Of a stretch of 64,000 nt of DNA, positions 38,866 through 49,329 are shown piece by piece. The DNA comes from Mesorhizobium loti (GTDB taxonomy: Bacteria; Pseudomonadota; Alphaproteobacteria; Rhizobiales; Rhizobiaceae), in the NCBI GenBank assembly GCA_014189435.1, contig CP050295.1, forward strand, positions 591,883 through 655,882. The letters run 5' to 3'. A model generated the notes under the pieces. It saw nothing but the letters and a program-made list of their open reading frames with translations, searched no databases and was not told where the DNA came from. Numbering within the stretch: position 1 is the stretch's first letter; every line of letters begins with the position of its first letter. The position numbers and the translations under genes were made by a program.

Positions 38866-39141
38866 ATTACTGAATCGACTATTGTCACACTTATGAGCCA
38901 ATCTTTGATGGTTTTCATGATCTGGGTTCTGCCGCCGCTCATTGCATCGGTGGTTGTTGGCCTGGGCATTGGCATCATCCAGGCGGCAACGCAGATTCAG
39001 GATGAAAGCTTGCCGCTCACGGTGAAGCTTCTGGTCGTTGTCGCGGTAATTGGCCTGTTTGCCCCTGTGCTCAGCGCCCCGCTCATAGAGCTTGCCGACC
39101 AGATCTTTACTGAGTTTCCCGCAATGACACCAAGCTACTAG
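38866..39141 (+). CDS. rhcS: RhcS, export apparatus protein (SctS), probable ATT start
   Basis: A small FliQ-type gate protein with two membrane helices ([26 protein letters not shown] and [20 protein letters not shown]). An ATG start at 38893 gives 82 residues and removes the N-terminal segment that precedes the first helix in this family. Starting at the ATT at 38866 gives 91 residues (beginning [16 protein letters not shown] after the initiator) and places a perfect GGAGGT five bases upstream. No ATG, GTG or TTG is available upstream in frame before the rhcR stop. Confidence 0.88.
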   Translation: MTESTIVTLMSQSLMVFMIWVLPPLIASVVVGLGIGIIQAATQIQDESLPLTVKLLVVVAVIGLFAPVLSAPLIELADQIFTEFPAMTPSY

Positions 39142-39149
39142 CCTCCGCC

Positions 39150-39968
39150 ATGTATGCGTCATCGGGCGAGATTCAAATCCTGATCCATGCGGCTCTCGAG
39201 CTCGTCGTTGCGGCCAGTCTTGGCGCAGCCCGCGCGATAGGCATTATGCTGGTACTTCCTGTATTTACACGATCTCAGGTCGGTGGGCTGATCCGCAGCT
39301 GCCTGGCTGTTGCCTTCGGACTGCCGTGCTTGGCACAGGTGAGCGACGGGCTGCGCGCGCTGGATCCTGAAACGGTTCTAATCCATGTAACTCTGCTCGG
39401 TTTGAAGGAGGTTTTTGTCGGCGTGCTACTTGGCACTTTGCTCGGCATCCCCCTATGGGGCCTTCAGGCGGCTGGTGAGTTTATCGATAACCAACGTGGC
39501 ATCACCAGCCCGTCCGCTCCGACCGACCCCGCAACGAACAGCCAGGCTTCCGCTATGGGCGTTTTTCTCGGGATCACTGCAATCACGATCTTCGTCGCAT
39601 CAGGAGGTATGGAGGCTGTCATCAGTGCTCTTTATGGCAGCTACCTGATCTGGCCCGTTTTTCGGTTTCACCCCACATTGAGCCCGCAAGGAGCAATGGA
39701 GCTATTAGGGCTCCTCGACCACATTATGCGCACGACATTATTGGTCTCCGGCCCTGTAGTGATCTTCCTGCTGCTGGTGGATGTATCAATGATGATACTC
39801 CGTCGCTTTGCGCCGCAATTCAAGTCGAGCCAACTGTCCCCGACGCTCAAGAATATCGGCTTTCCGATTATCATGGTCACCTACACCGCCTATCTGGTCG
39901 AGGGCATGAAACTGGAGATTGCACAAGCGAATGGCGCGCTTGAGTGGTTCGGCAAGTTGCTGAAATGA
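39150..39968 (+). CDS. rhcT: RhcT, export apparatus protein (SctT)
   Basis: A 272-residue FliR-type membrane protein with about six to seven hydrophobic helices and the motif [27 protein letters not shown] between helices. It completes the RST export gate. The start is 9 bases after the rhcS stop. The rhcU ATG overlaps its end by four bases. Confidence 0.95.
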   Translation: MYASSGEIQILIHAALELVVAASLGAARAIGIMLVLPVFTRSQVGGLIRSCLAVAFGLPCLAQVSDGLRALDPETVLIHVTLLGLKEVFVGVLLGTLLGIPLWGLQAAGEFIDNQRGITSPSAPTDPATNSQASAMGVFLGITAITIFVASGGMEAVISALYGSYLIWPVFRFHPTLSPQGAMELLGLLDHIMRTTLLVSGPVVIFLLLVDVSMMILRRFAPQFKSSQLSPTLKNIGFPIIMVTYTAYLVEGMKLEIAQANGALEWFGKLLK

Positions 39969-41002
39969 GCGACACGAGTGAAGAAAAGAATCACGCCGCC
40001 ACCCCGACGAAGCTAAGGGAAGCGCGCAAAAACGGGCAGATACCGCGCAGCGCCGATTTCGTCCGCGCGGCCGGCACTTGCGCTGGGTTCGGCTACCTTT
40101 GGCTGAGAGGGAGCGTGATCGAAGACAAATGCCAGGAAGCGCTATTATTGGTCGACAAGCTGCAGAACCTTCCTTTCGATATCGCGGTCCGGCAGGCATT
40201 GGTCCTGCTGATCGAACTCACCCTGGGGGCCGTTGGCCCGCTGCTTGGAGCTCTCGTCGCCGCGGTAATTTTGGCGGGATTGATAGCCAATGGTGGATTT
40301 GTCTTCTCTCTCGAGCCTATGAAGCCCAAGTTTGAGAAGATTGACCCTTTTCAAGGGCTGAAACGCATGGTGTCTGCGCGTTCAGCAGTCGAGCTTGGGA
40401 AGACACTGTTTAAGGTAGTGGTCCTCAGCACCACCTTTCTTATCTTGCTTTTCGGCATGTGGAAGACGGTGATCTATCTGCCAGTCTGCGGCATGGGCTG
40501 TCTCGGCTTGGTCTTTACGGAGGCGAAACTGCTGATGGGGATTGGCGCCGGTGCACTTCTGGTGGGCGGGCTGATCGATCTCCTGTTGCAGCGTTCGTTG
40601 TTTCTGCGCGAAATGCGCATGACCAAGACCGAAGTGACGCGCGAGTTGAAGGAACAGCAGGGGACGCCAGAGTTGAAGAGTGAACGGCGTCGCATCCGCG
40701 ACGAGACGGCTGGCGAGCCTCCGCTTGGGTTGAATCGCGCCACGTTGATCTTCAGAGGAAAGGCGATACTGGTCGGTCTTCGCTACATTCGTGGTGAGAC
40801 CGGGGTGCCGGTCCTAGTTTGCCGCGCCGAGGGCGAGGCCGCTTCGCACATGTTCTGTGAGGCGCAGGCCCTACATCTCACTATTGTTGATGATCATGTC
40901 CTAGCGCATCAGCTCATCAGCGCGACGAAACTGGGCAACGCCGTTCCCAGGCAACATTTCGAGCCCGTCGCGAGAGCACTCTTCGCCGCAGGCTTAGCCT
41001 AG
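39965..41002 (+). CDS. rhcU: RhcU, export switch protein (SctU)
   Basis: 345 residues: N-terminal [20 protein letters not shown], four membrane helices, the linker [27 protein letters not shown], and a soluble C-terminal domain. The autocleavage motif NPTH, which changes substrate specificity in most SctU/FlhB proteins, is not present. The corresponding site reads NRAT (residues 257-260), followed by a recognisable [18 protein letters not shown] strand. The ATG at 39965 overlaps rhcT. It ends the operon. Confidence 0.94.
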   Translation: MSDTSEEKNHAATPTKLREARKNGQIPRSADFVRAAGTCAGFGYLWLRGSVIEDKCQEALLLVDKLQNLPFDIAVRQALVLLIELTLGAVGPLLGALVAAVILAGLIANGGFVFSLEPMKPKFEKIDPFQGLKRMVSARSAVELGKTLFKVVVLSTTFLILLFGMWKTVIYLPVCGMGCLGLVFTEAKLLMGIGAGALLVGGLIDLLLQRSLFLREMRMTKTEVTRELKEQQGTPELKSERRRIRDETAGEPPLGLNRATLIFRGKAILVGLRYIRGETGVPVLVCRAEGEAASHMFCEAQALHLTIVDDHVLAHQLISATKLGNAVPRQHFEPVARALFAAGLA

Positions 41003-41565
41003 ATGTGGCGCCTCAACAGGCTGTCCTCGGTGAGGCCGAGTCTGCTGATTGGCGTTGTGGGTTTAGGCTGCGGGACTGTTCCACTAGCCATTAAGCCAGG
41101 CAGGCGGCTCGACGGCGCTGGGAAGTCGGGCATGGGACGGCATAGGCCTATTCCCCAAGACCACGCTTGATGAAGCGCCCGGCCTTGCGTTGGTCTTGGC
41201 GTGTAGGTTTGATGCGGATGGGCTTGAGCCCAAGGATGCGGCAATCCTCGCGAAGGCTTTCGCCTTGTAGCCGAAGCCGGCCTAGTAGGCGACCGCCTCG
41301 TATGGTCGAATTGGTGGCTCGTCCGATATCCCTGCACGCGTAGTGCCACCGGGCAGACGGATGCAGGAGGGCGTATCACCGGATCGACCTCGATCGCGGC
41401 GACTTGAGAGACCTTGGCCATTAGACCGCCAGGACCGGGTGTTTTGCGCGTGAAGGAGTGCCGCTGAGCCTGCCGACGCTCGCCGACCAGGTTGGCGCGG
41501 CCACATTCGCGCTCGTGCCCATCCATCGTCGATCGAGCCTCATGTCCTCCTCGCCGACCGCTGGC
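41003..41565. other. decayed insertion-sequence DNA, unassigned
   Basis: Between rhcU and the recognisable IS66 fragment. The minus strand at about 41175-41290 resembles part of a DDE transposase (FGYKAKAFARIAASLGSSPSASNL in mixed frames), but I cannot place it in a family with confidence. Confidence 0.35.
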
Positions 41566-41870
41566 ACGGCGGCGATACAAACGTGCCCGTCCTCGCCAAG
41601 GGCAAGGCCGATAATGGCAGGCTGCGGGTCTATGTCAGCGTTCGGCGGTGTCGATCCGCCCGCCGAGCTGTTTCATTATTCGCGCTACCGGCGTGCCGAA
41701 CATCCACGGGCCCATCTTGGCACCTGGTCCGCGATCCTGCAGGCCGACGCCTATGGCGGCTATGGCGAACGCCACGCGCCGCCGGTACTCGAAGCAGGGC
41801 GCATGCGCGCCGCAAATTGTTCGAGCTCGTCGGGAGCCAAGCTTTGCCACAATCGCCTAAAAGAGGATCA
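41566..41870 (+). mobile_element. IS66-family TnpC fragment (degenerate)
   Basis: Split over frames, the plus strand encodes DTNVPVLAKGKADNGRLRVYV, then FGGVDPPAELFHYSRYRRAEHPRAHLGTWSAILQADAYGGYGE and AHARRKLFELV. This is the central region of an IS66 transposase. The ends and the tnpA/tnpB genes are missing. It is a different, more decayed lineage than the intact IS66 element at 54,947-57,440. Confidence 0.7.
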
Positions 41871-41890
41871 TGCGCGTACCAGGGCAATCT

Positions 41891-44800
41891 TTACGTTAAG
41901 GTCGGATTGTACAGGGCTATACTTGCCACAGAAAGCGGCTTGTTCCGCCGTTCCGGCTCCGGTTTCGCCTCTGCGCTTTCAAGGCGCGCCAGAAGCCGGG
42001 CCCGCTCTCCCGCAGCCTTTTCCACGCTGGCCTGCTTGACGTGGCCGTAGCCGCGAATGAGAGCCGGGACTGACGCCAAGGCAGCAGCCGCCTCCAACTT
42101 CGCTGGCGTCAGGATGCGGGCGATGCGGTCGACATCGGCCTCGTAGCTTGCGAGCAGGCCGCGCTCCGTCCGCCGCTCGGCGGAATAGCCGAACAGATCG
42201 AGCGCTGATCCGCGCAGGCCCTTCAGCGACGCAAGCAGGCTGAATGCCTTCATCATCCCCGGCCCGAAACTTGATTTCTTTGGCTTTCCGTCCGCGCCGC
42301 GCCGGCCCATGATCGGGGGCGCGAGGTGGAATTCCAGCCGGTCGTATTCCTGGAATTGCGCCGCCAGTTGGCGCTGGAACGATCCGTCCGTGTAGAGGCG
42401 GGCGACTTCATACTCGTCCTTGATAGCCATCAGTTTGAAGAGGTTTTTCGCCACGGCCTCGGCGACCGGGGCGGAGCCCGGCAAGACTGCCTGCTCGGCC
42501 TTGCGGACGGCCGCGACACGATCGGCGTAACGCTTCGCATAGGCGGCGTTCTGATAGGCGGTCAGGAACTCCACTCGACGCGCGACGATCTCGTCAAGCG
42601 TCTGTGCGATACCGGGCTCCGCCGCCTGGCCAGGCCGGCCGAGCATTCCTTTGACGAAATCCGGCTGATGCGCCGCGCGCCGTCCCCAGCGGAAAGCTGC
42701 GATATTCATGGCGACCGACTCGCCATTGAGTTCGATGGCGCGTTCGATCGCCTCCGCCGGCAGCGGCAGCCCGCCATGCTGGTAGGCAAAGCCCAGCATG
42801 AACATGTTGGCCCCGAGCGAATTGCCGAACAGCGCCGACGCAGTGCGCGTGGCGTCGAAGAAATGCGCCTTTTCGCCGGCAGCCTCGCGAATGGCCTCCT
42901 TCAGCCGCTCCACGGGCAGCGAAAAATCGGCCGAGCGCGCGAAGTCGCCCGGCATGATCTCGGCGGTGTTGGCGACGAAGATCGTATGGCCCTCGCGCAC
43001 CGCCGCCAGCACCTTCTTGTTGCCCGACACGACCAGGTCGCAGCCGAGAACGAGGTCGGCCTTGCCCGCCGAGACGCGGATGGCGTGGATATCCTCAGGG
43101 GTTTTTGCGATGCGGACATGTGAAAAGACCGCCCCGCCCTTCTGCGCCAGGCCCGCCATGTCGATCATGCCGCAGCCCTTGCCCTCCAGATGCGCCGCCA
43201 TGCCGAGGATGGCGCCGACTGTGACGACGCCGGTGCCGCCGACACCATCGATGATCGACGACCAGCCGTCGCCATTGAGCGCAAAAAGCTGTGGCTCCAG
43301 CACGCCTTCGAGCGGATCGGATTTTCCTGCCATGCCTTCGGCCTTGCGAATCTTCGCGCCATGCACGGTGACGAAGGACGGGCAAAAGCCGTTGACGCAG
43401 GAGAAATCCTTATTGCAGCTCGACTGGTCAATGCGGCGCTTGCGGCCGAACTCAGTTTCGACGGGTTGGATCGAGGCGCAGTTGGATTGGACGCCGCAAT
43501 CGCCGCAGCCTTCGCAGACGAGCTCATTGATGATGACGCGCTTGTCGGGGTCCGGAAAGGTTCCGCGCTTGCGGCGGCGGCGCTTTTCGGCCGCGCAGGT
43601 CTGGTCATAAAGCAGCACGGACACGCCCTTCACCTCGCGCAACTGCCGCTGCACCAGGTCGAGATCATCGCGATGGTGGATGGTGGAACCGGCGGGAAAC
43701 CCTATCCCGGCGGCGGCATACTTGCGGGGTTCGTCGGTGACGATGGCGATGCGCTCGACGCCCTCGGCGTGCACCTGGCTCGCGATCATGTCGACGGTCA
43801 GATTGCCTTCGAGCGGCTGGCCACCAGTCATAGCGACGGCGTCGTTGTAGAGAATCTTGTAGGTGATGTTGGCCTCGGTCGACAGCGCGAAGCGGATCGC
43901 CAGCGTGCCGGAATGGTTGTAGGTGCCGTCGCCGAGGTTCTGGAAGATGTGGTCGCGCTTCGAGAACGGCGCCTGGCCGACCCATTGCGCGCCCTCCCCG
44001 CCCATCGCGGTGAAGCCGACCGTGGAGCGGTCCATCCACAGCGCCATAAAGTGGCAACCGATGCCGGCTGCGGCGATCGAGCCGTCCGGCACCTTGGTCG
44101 AGGAATTGTGCGGGCAACCGGAGCAGAAGAAGGGCGTGCGCGCGCCAATGTCCTTCTTGTCGGCAAGCATCGCCTGGAACTGCTTTAGCCGAGCGACCCG
44201 TGCAGAAATCTCCTCCGACGGTCCGATCGTCTCGACGATGCGCTCGCCGAGCGCGATCGCGATATCATTAGGGTCGAGGGAACCCTTGGCCGGGAAAAGC
44301 CAGCCGCCGCGCTCGTCCTTCTTGCCAATCACCATGGGCTGCATGGCCGTGTTGTAAAGGCTCTCGCGCAGTTGGACTTCGATCAGCGAGCGCTTCTCCT
44401 CGACGACGATCACCTTCTCCAGGCCACGCACGAAATCCGCAATGTGCTCGAAGTCGAGCGGCCACGGGCAGCCTATCTTGAACAGCCGCACGCCGAGCTG
44501 GTTGGCGCGGGCTTCGTCGACGCCGATATCCTCCAGCGCCTGGCGTACGTCAAGATAGCTCTTGCCGATGGTGATGATGCCGATCTTCGGATTTCGGCCG
44601 CCCGAATAGACGATTCGATTGAGATCATTGGCCTTGATGAAGGCCGCCGCTGCGGCACGCTTGTGTTCGTGCAGACGCGCTTCCTGGCCGAGCTGGTCGA
44701 GCTCGTGGCGGATATTCAAACCGCTGGGCGGCATGTCGAACTCGGGGATGATGATGTTCAGCCGGTCGAGCGACGCATCCACCGAAGCCGTCGATTCGAT

Positions 44801-45421
44801 ATTGTCCTTGACGCATTTGATCGCCGCCCAGGTACCGGCGAAGCGCGACATGGCGTAGCCGTAAAGGCCGTATTCGATCAGTTCCTGCACGCCCGCCGGA
44901 TTGAGGATTGGGATCATGGTATCGACGAACACGAACTCGGTGGCGTGCGCGTTGCTGGATGATTCCGCCATGTGGTCGTCGCCCATCAGGGCGAGCACAC
45001 CGCCATACCTGGACGATCCGGCGAGATTGGCGTGGCGAAAAACGTCGCCGGAGCGGTCGACGCCCGGACCCTTGCCGTACCAGATCGAAAAAACGCCGTC
45101 ATATTTGCCTTCGCCGAGCAGTTCCGTCTGCTGCGTACCCCAGCAGGCCGTAGCGGCCAGTTCCTCGTTCAGCCCGGGCTGGAAAACGATGCTGGCGTCG
45201 GCAAGCTGTCGTTTGGCTTTCCAGAGCTGGAGGTCGAGACCGCCGAGCGGCGAGCCGCGATAGCCCGAAACGAAGCCGGCGGTGTTAAGCCCCGCGCGGC
45301 GATCGCGCTCGCGCTGCATGAGGAGCATACGCACGACCGCCTGCGCGCCCGACAGGAAGATGCGCTCCTTGGAAAGGTCGAATTTGTCGTCGAGCGCAAT
45401 GTCATGAAGCGTCATCTGCAA
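41891..45421 (-). CDS. Indolepyruvate:ferredoxin oxidoreductase, fused alpha/beta/gamma subunits
   Basis: A 1176-residue enzyme that would decarboxylate aryl-pyruvates to aryl-acyl-CoA with ferredoxin as electron acceptor. The N-terminal ~620 residues are the pyrimidine-binding and TPP domains (FVSGYRGSPLGGLDLQLW, and GGEGAQWVGQAPF…NLGDGTYNHSGTLAIRFA). A 4Fe-4S segment CEGCGDCGVQSNC follows near residue 650, then the gamma-type domain (VGGTGVVTVGAILGMAAHLEG) and a C-terminal extension. The length is close to that of the single-chain bacterial family. It stands alone between an IS66 fragment and an effector gene. The last ~15 codons before the stop may be altered by the adjacent IS fragment. 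In nodules it could take part in aromatic amino-acid catabolism or electron supply; that is inference. Confidence 0.9.
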   Translation of the reverse strand: MQMTLHDIALDDKFDLSKERIFLSGAQAVVRMLLMQRERDRRAGLNTAGFVSGYRGSPLGGLDLQLWKAKRQLADASIVFQPGLNEELAATACWGTQQTELLGEGKYDGVFSIWYGKGPGVDRSGDVFRHANLAGSSRYGGVLALMGDDHMAESSSNAHATEFVFVDTMIPILNPAGVQELIEYGLYGYAMSRFAGTWAAIKCVKDNIESTASVDASLDRLNIIIPEFDMPPSGLNIRHELDQLGQEARLHEHKRAAAAAFIKANDLNRIVYSGGRNPKIGIITIGKSYLDVRQALEDIGVDEARANQLGVRLFKIGCPWPLDFEHIADFVRGLEKVIVVEEKRSLIEVQLRESLYNTAMQPMVIGKKDERGGWLFPAKGSLDPNDIAIALGERIVETIGPSEEISARVARLKQFQAMLADKKDIGARTPFFCSGCPHNSSTKVPDGSIAAAGIGCHFMALWMDRSTVGFTAMGGEGAQWVGQAPFSKRDHIFQNLGDGTYNHSGTLAIRFALSTEANITYKILYNDAVAMTGGQPLEGNLTVDMIASQVHAEGVERIAIVTDEPRKYAAAGIGFPAGSTIHHRDDLDLVQRQLREVKGVSVLLYDQTCAAEKRRRRKRGTFPDPDKRVIINELVCEGCGDCGVQSNCASIQPVETEFGRKRRIDQSSCNKDFSCVNGFCPSFVTVHGAKIRKAEGMAGKSDPLEGVLEPQLFALNGDGWSSIIDGVGGTGVVTVGAILGMAAHLEGKGCGMIDMAGLAQKGGAVFSHVRIAKTPEDIHAIRVSAGKADLVLGCDLVVSGNKKVLAAVREGHTIFVANTAEIMPGDFARSADFSLPVERLKEAIREAAGEKAHFFDATRTASALFGNSLGANMFMLGFAYQHGGLPLPAEAIERAIELNGESVAMNIAAFRWGRRAAHQPDFVKGMLGRPGQAAEPGIAQTLDEIVARRVEFLTAYQNAAYAKRYADRVAAVRKAEQAVLPGSAPVAEAVAKNLFKLMAIKDEYEVARLYTDGSFQRQLAAQFQEYDRLEFHLAPPIMGRRGADGKPKKSSFGPGMMKAFSLLASLKGLRGSALDLFGYSAERRTERGLLASYEADVDRIARILTPAKLEAAAALASVPALIRGYGHVKQASVEKAAGERARLLARLESAEAKPEPERRNKPLSVASIALYNPTLT

Positions 45422-45683
45422 TTCCTTCGACGCGACAGCTCAAATCGGGCGTCCGCTTCAGGCAAGTTTTGGCCGGAGTGTTCCGCCCACCAGCGCCGCT
45501 CGCCCTCTTTGCGATAGTTGAGGTGCGGGGCCGGCAACCCGTGCAGTTCGCGGCATACGCTGTTTGGCTCAAGACCAGAGAGGCTCAACTGCCAGCATCT
45601 GGACCAACGACCCTCTGGCCTCCAGATTTCGGAGGTATGACTCATGGTGTCACCACAAGCGGCACTTTACTGCGAGCCCCCGA

Positions 45684-48273
45684 CTATATCGCGTGTCGAG
45701 CGGCCGGTGTTGACCGGTGCTCCACCGCGGCAAGCGGATGGCGTGGGTAGCCGCTGAGCCCTCCGGTCAACAGGGACTTGCAGAACGCAGGGGTGAGCTT
45801 GCCGCGGTGGATTACGACGTTCTCGTGACCGATCGCAGCCCGGGCGTCCTGCCACTGGCGATTGTGGCCGCGCTGTTCATTGGATTTGACGTGGCAAGCG
45901 ACGAAGTCGGCGTCATTCAGCGTCGCCAACTGCCCCGCATGTACCGACTCCTTCGTATGGATGTGCACCCACATCGGTTTCGGCATTGCACCATTGCGCA
46001 GCGCCTTGGGCTGCAGCCGGATCTCGAACAGCGTCCCTGGCTCCCCCCTCAACGGCTCCGGTGGATCCGCAGGCGTCAACTCCTTGGCCTGCCGCAAGTG
46101 TTCAAGGTACTTCTGCGACGGAAATGCGTAGGTCTTCATGCATTCGATCGTAATCGTGGCCTTTTGCTCTTTCAAAGCCTTGGCCAGTCCCTGCGCCTGG
46201 CCCAGCATTCTCTTGAGCTGTTGTGTGTCTTCGTGCACTTTGGGTACTTGCGAAGGCGAGAGTCGGAGGAGACTATCGTGCTGCTTAAACGCGGCCAGAC
46301 AGGCCTGCATCTCGGCGGCCTGGGTCTGCAGACGCTCGACCACGGTGTCCACGACGTGTGCGGCGTTCTCGGGTTTCATCTGGCGCGCTTGCGAGACGGC
46401 CTTTTGCTGACCAGCCAGATCGAACTTCAGGAGTTCGGCCAACCGTGCCAGCATCTGCTCCGAAGCCGGGGCCTGCCAGATCGCCAAGCGTGCAGCCGCC
46501 ACCGACGCACTCGCATCCGGCGCCTCCTCCGCACTCACGAGCTTTTTCGTACCTAGATCGGAAAGCACGACAACCTTGGCTGCTGGCGCCGGATCGCCGT
46601 CGTTTGCAGCGACTTGCGGCTCCGGCTGGCCGGCGGCCGAAGAGCTAGCACCGGCGGCCGAAGTGCCGGCGCCAGCGGCCTGCCTGTCTTTCCCTTTCCC
46701 GTTCGCTTTCCGTTTCTTGCCCACTGCAGTGCCTTGGGCCCCTGCAGCCTCGCTGGCAGTGTCGGCCGGTAACGCAGCGCGAGCGTCGGCCGGCGGTGCA
46801 ATGATGGCTTTGGTCTGCAGTTGTTGTGCCAAGGTTTCGGCGATTGTAGCCGTGCCGGCAGTGCCGGCCGGTTTTGCAGCACCAGCGGCTGCCGGCGATG
46901 CAATGATGGCTGGCGACTTCGGCTGCAGTTCCAGGAAGTGCATGACCTCGTCCGCAGTGATCCATGCGTCGTCCACGATCTGGCCCAACAGTTCCAATGG
47001 GAGGCCGGCACCTGTTCGGTCCTCGCCTAACTTGGCAAGCATGTCGTGCAACGCCAATCCAAATTCCGAAAGCCGCTCCATGACTCCTTCCAGCACGGCG
47101 CAGTGCTCTGCGTCGAGTGGGCGCCCTTCGCTGGACAACACAGCGTCGCCGGTCGAGTGGAATGCCGGAAAAACGTCGCTGATGAAGGTCCCCAGCAGAC
47201 GCACCTTCCGGTCCTCACCTATGAGGATTTCCCTCACGGCTGCTTCGAACGTGCTCGCCAGCGGCTCAATCTTGATCTGCGCGAGAGCGACCCGCGATTG
47301 CAGCACCATGACCTTCAAATTCGCTGCCCAGCCGGTGTGCAGGCGCAGTGCGGCCTGTTCGCCCTCTCGCATCTCGGCCGTTGCGCTCGGTAAGTTGGCA
47401 GTGGCGGCGCAGACGGACCGCATCCGTTCGCAGCGCCGCAGCTTCTTTTCCCACCACTCCATGAGGGCCACATAGTGCTTCGCCACACTGGAAACTGCTC
47501 GGCTCAGCGGGTCGCGGGGGAGTGTTGGATGCGCGCAACTTGTGGAGTACCGCGTCCGCAGCCTCCCTTTTTTCGCGCAAGGCGTAGAGTATATTGGTGG
47601 CCAACATGTTGCAGTGCTTCGCCCGATTGAGCGTTTCGTCGCGGAATTCACGCGCCCGATCGTCGGACAGAATGCTACGCGCCACTGCCGGGGGCAGGCT
47701 TGCGTAGTAGTTCAGAACTGTCGAGCCTGCATTGATGAGCCGATCCATCTGATCTTGCGCCTCCTCCCACGATTTGTGTCCGCGCAGGGCCGCATTACGG
47801 CAACCGTCAAGCTCGTTAAGCAGGCCGAGCATTCGTAGCTTTGCCGCGTTGATTTCTTCGCCTGTCAAAGAAGTGGGAACTGCCACACTCGAGCTTGGAG
47901 GCTGGCTGGCGACCGGCGCCGTAGCTCCGCCCTCGGACGCCGTGGCTCCACCCTCCGAGACTGAGGGAAAATCGCGTTGCCGCGCAATCGCTGCAGGTGG
48001 CGCAGCGGCTTCACGTGGCGCAGCAGTCAGGGTTCGATGTGCGCCAACGGAGTGGCCGGAAGACCCGTCGCCCAGGGCATCATCGGCACCGCGCGCGGAG
48101 GACGTCCCTCTATCTTGAGCCCCAGAGCGGATCCGCTCGACAACGGATCCGAACAATTGACTGCCTTCCCCAGGAGCAACACTGGATTGCGAGCGCGAAC
48201 TGCTCGCCCCCAACGTGCTGTCGGCTCCAGCATTCCCTATGCGCGATCTGCCAGGTCGACCAATGCCCGTCAT
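45684..48273 (-). pseudogene. Candidate type III effector, frameshifted (about 862 residues if restored)
   Basis: I do not recognise the family. The N-terminal frame starts at 48273 (MTGIGRPGRSRIGNAGADS) and is rich in Ser, Gly, Ala and Pro for ~130 residues, typical of a type III signal and linker. Helical sequence follows. Near 47519 the frame shifts: an extra C in the run ACTCCCCC moves reading out of the frame that continues as SRAVSSVAKHYVALMEWWEKKLRRCERM. The second frame is open to 45684 and holds an Ala/Pro-rich linker, coiled-coil-like helices and a C-terminal globular part (LFEIRLQPKALRNGAMPKPMWVHIHTKESVHAGQL). A tts box lies 410 bases upstream, and a paralogous start lies at 49316. 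Confidence 0.68.
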
Positions 48274-48683
48274 ATTACATCTCCGATATTGGCAAGAATG
48301 CGCCCATTGTGTTGGGGCTGATGTCGCTCAGCCGTAGTGGATCTGGGCCCTGACCTGCGGGAGCTTGGTGCGCCCTGTACCACTGCTCTTTGTCCTCAGC
48401 AGAGACTAGTGTGGGCTTGCTTGCTGCCTTCACCGGCACGGTTGTTCGCCCACTTACGCCGAAAATGAGCTGCCGCTGGAACCTGCTCCGGCTAAGCGCA
48501 TCCGGGCAGCCATGTCTGCAAGCCTTTGGCTTCTGCGTCCGATCGCCGGGCGGTTACCAAGGTCAGCTTAGCCAAAGTGGGGGTAGTGCACATCGGACGA
48601 GCCACCAATTGACCATACATGACGCTTCGCACTCCTATGTTTCGCATTGAGTTCAGGCTGGCTTGGCGTGGCAGGTCTAGACC

Positions 48684-48716
48684 GCCTAGCTGACGATTAG
48701 CTGACGAAGGGCTCCT
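48684..48716 (-). promoter_or_regulatory. tts box upstream of the candidate effector
   Basis: The minus strand reads TTCGTCAGCTAATCGTCAGCT, then AGGCGGTCTAGAC. This is the same GTCAGCT/GTCAGCT variant seen upstream of nolB. The distance to the effector start (about 410 bases) is long for a tts box. Confidence 0.6.
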
Positions 48717-48769
48717 CGGGACGCAAAAACCGACCTGGCTCATGCGTTAGCGATTGGGGTATCTTAGTT

Positions 48770-49110
48770 GGACGTGAAGGGAGCGCAGACGGAAATGTCA
48801 GGCGAGGGCTCGGGCCATAACTTCCATTCCGCGATAGCGTTGACGCGATGGAGCGCTTTGAGCCGGCTGCGCGAACAGATTACGGAAGGTCGAGAAGATC
48901 GAAGAAGTGCTGCAGGTTTTCCAGCGAACGGAAGCCTTGCTCGTGCGCTTTCGCAGCGGCTCGTGGGAATTCTTGGCCCAATGTTAGGGCCCCTGTGCGC
49001 GCGGTGCTCGACATCCGGGATGACCTGCCGTTTCGTCGCTCTGTAGGAGCGCAGCTGTCGGTAATGATGCGCGTTGGTGCCAGGCCTGTTGTTCAACAGA
49101 CGGTGAGCAG
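48770..49110 (-). mobile_element. IS6-family transposase C-terminal fragment
   Basis: The minus strand reads YRQLRSYRATKRQVIPDVEHRAHRGPNIGPRIPTS…, then HRVNAIAEWKLW, the C-terminal end of an IS6-family transposase. The catalytic core and N-terminus are missing. It joins the effector remnant at about 49110-49130. Confidence 0.65.
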
Positions 49111-49129
49111 GCGCCTAGCGGCCTTGGTA

Positions 49130-49316
49130 CTGCGGCGATCCTGGACGTTCCCGTCGAGAACATATCAGTCCTGCTCGACAGCCCGCCACAACCCATGAAC
49201 GTGCGTCTACCCCAGCGCCTCCTCACAAGATCAGCGCGAGAGCCGTGCCCTCCCCTGATGCGGTCGGCTGCAGGTTCCCAAATGGGCGATTTCCCGGTTC
49301 GGCCAATACCAGTCAT
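49130..49316 (-). pseudogene. 5' remnant of a second effector of the same family
   Basis: The ATG at 49316 begins MTGIGRTGKSPIWEPAADRIRGGHGSRADL, closely matching the start of the candidate effector at 48273 (MTGIGRPGRSRIGNAG). The frame then loses similarity and ends in IS6-derived sequence. Confidence 0.6.
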
Positions 49317-49329
49317 GGTCTAGCTCCGA

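Noticed and set aside
42326..43123. Plus-strand frames of 265-332 codons opposite the indolepyruvate oxidoreductase
   Set aside because: Mirror frames of a long GC-rich gene, with no ribosome sites and no motifs.
46576..47475. Plus-strand frame of 299 codons opposite the candidate effector
   Set aside because: Ala/Ser/Pro-rich mirror of the minus-strand linker; the minus strand has the tts box and the paralogous start.
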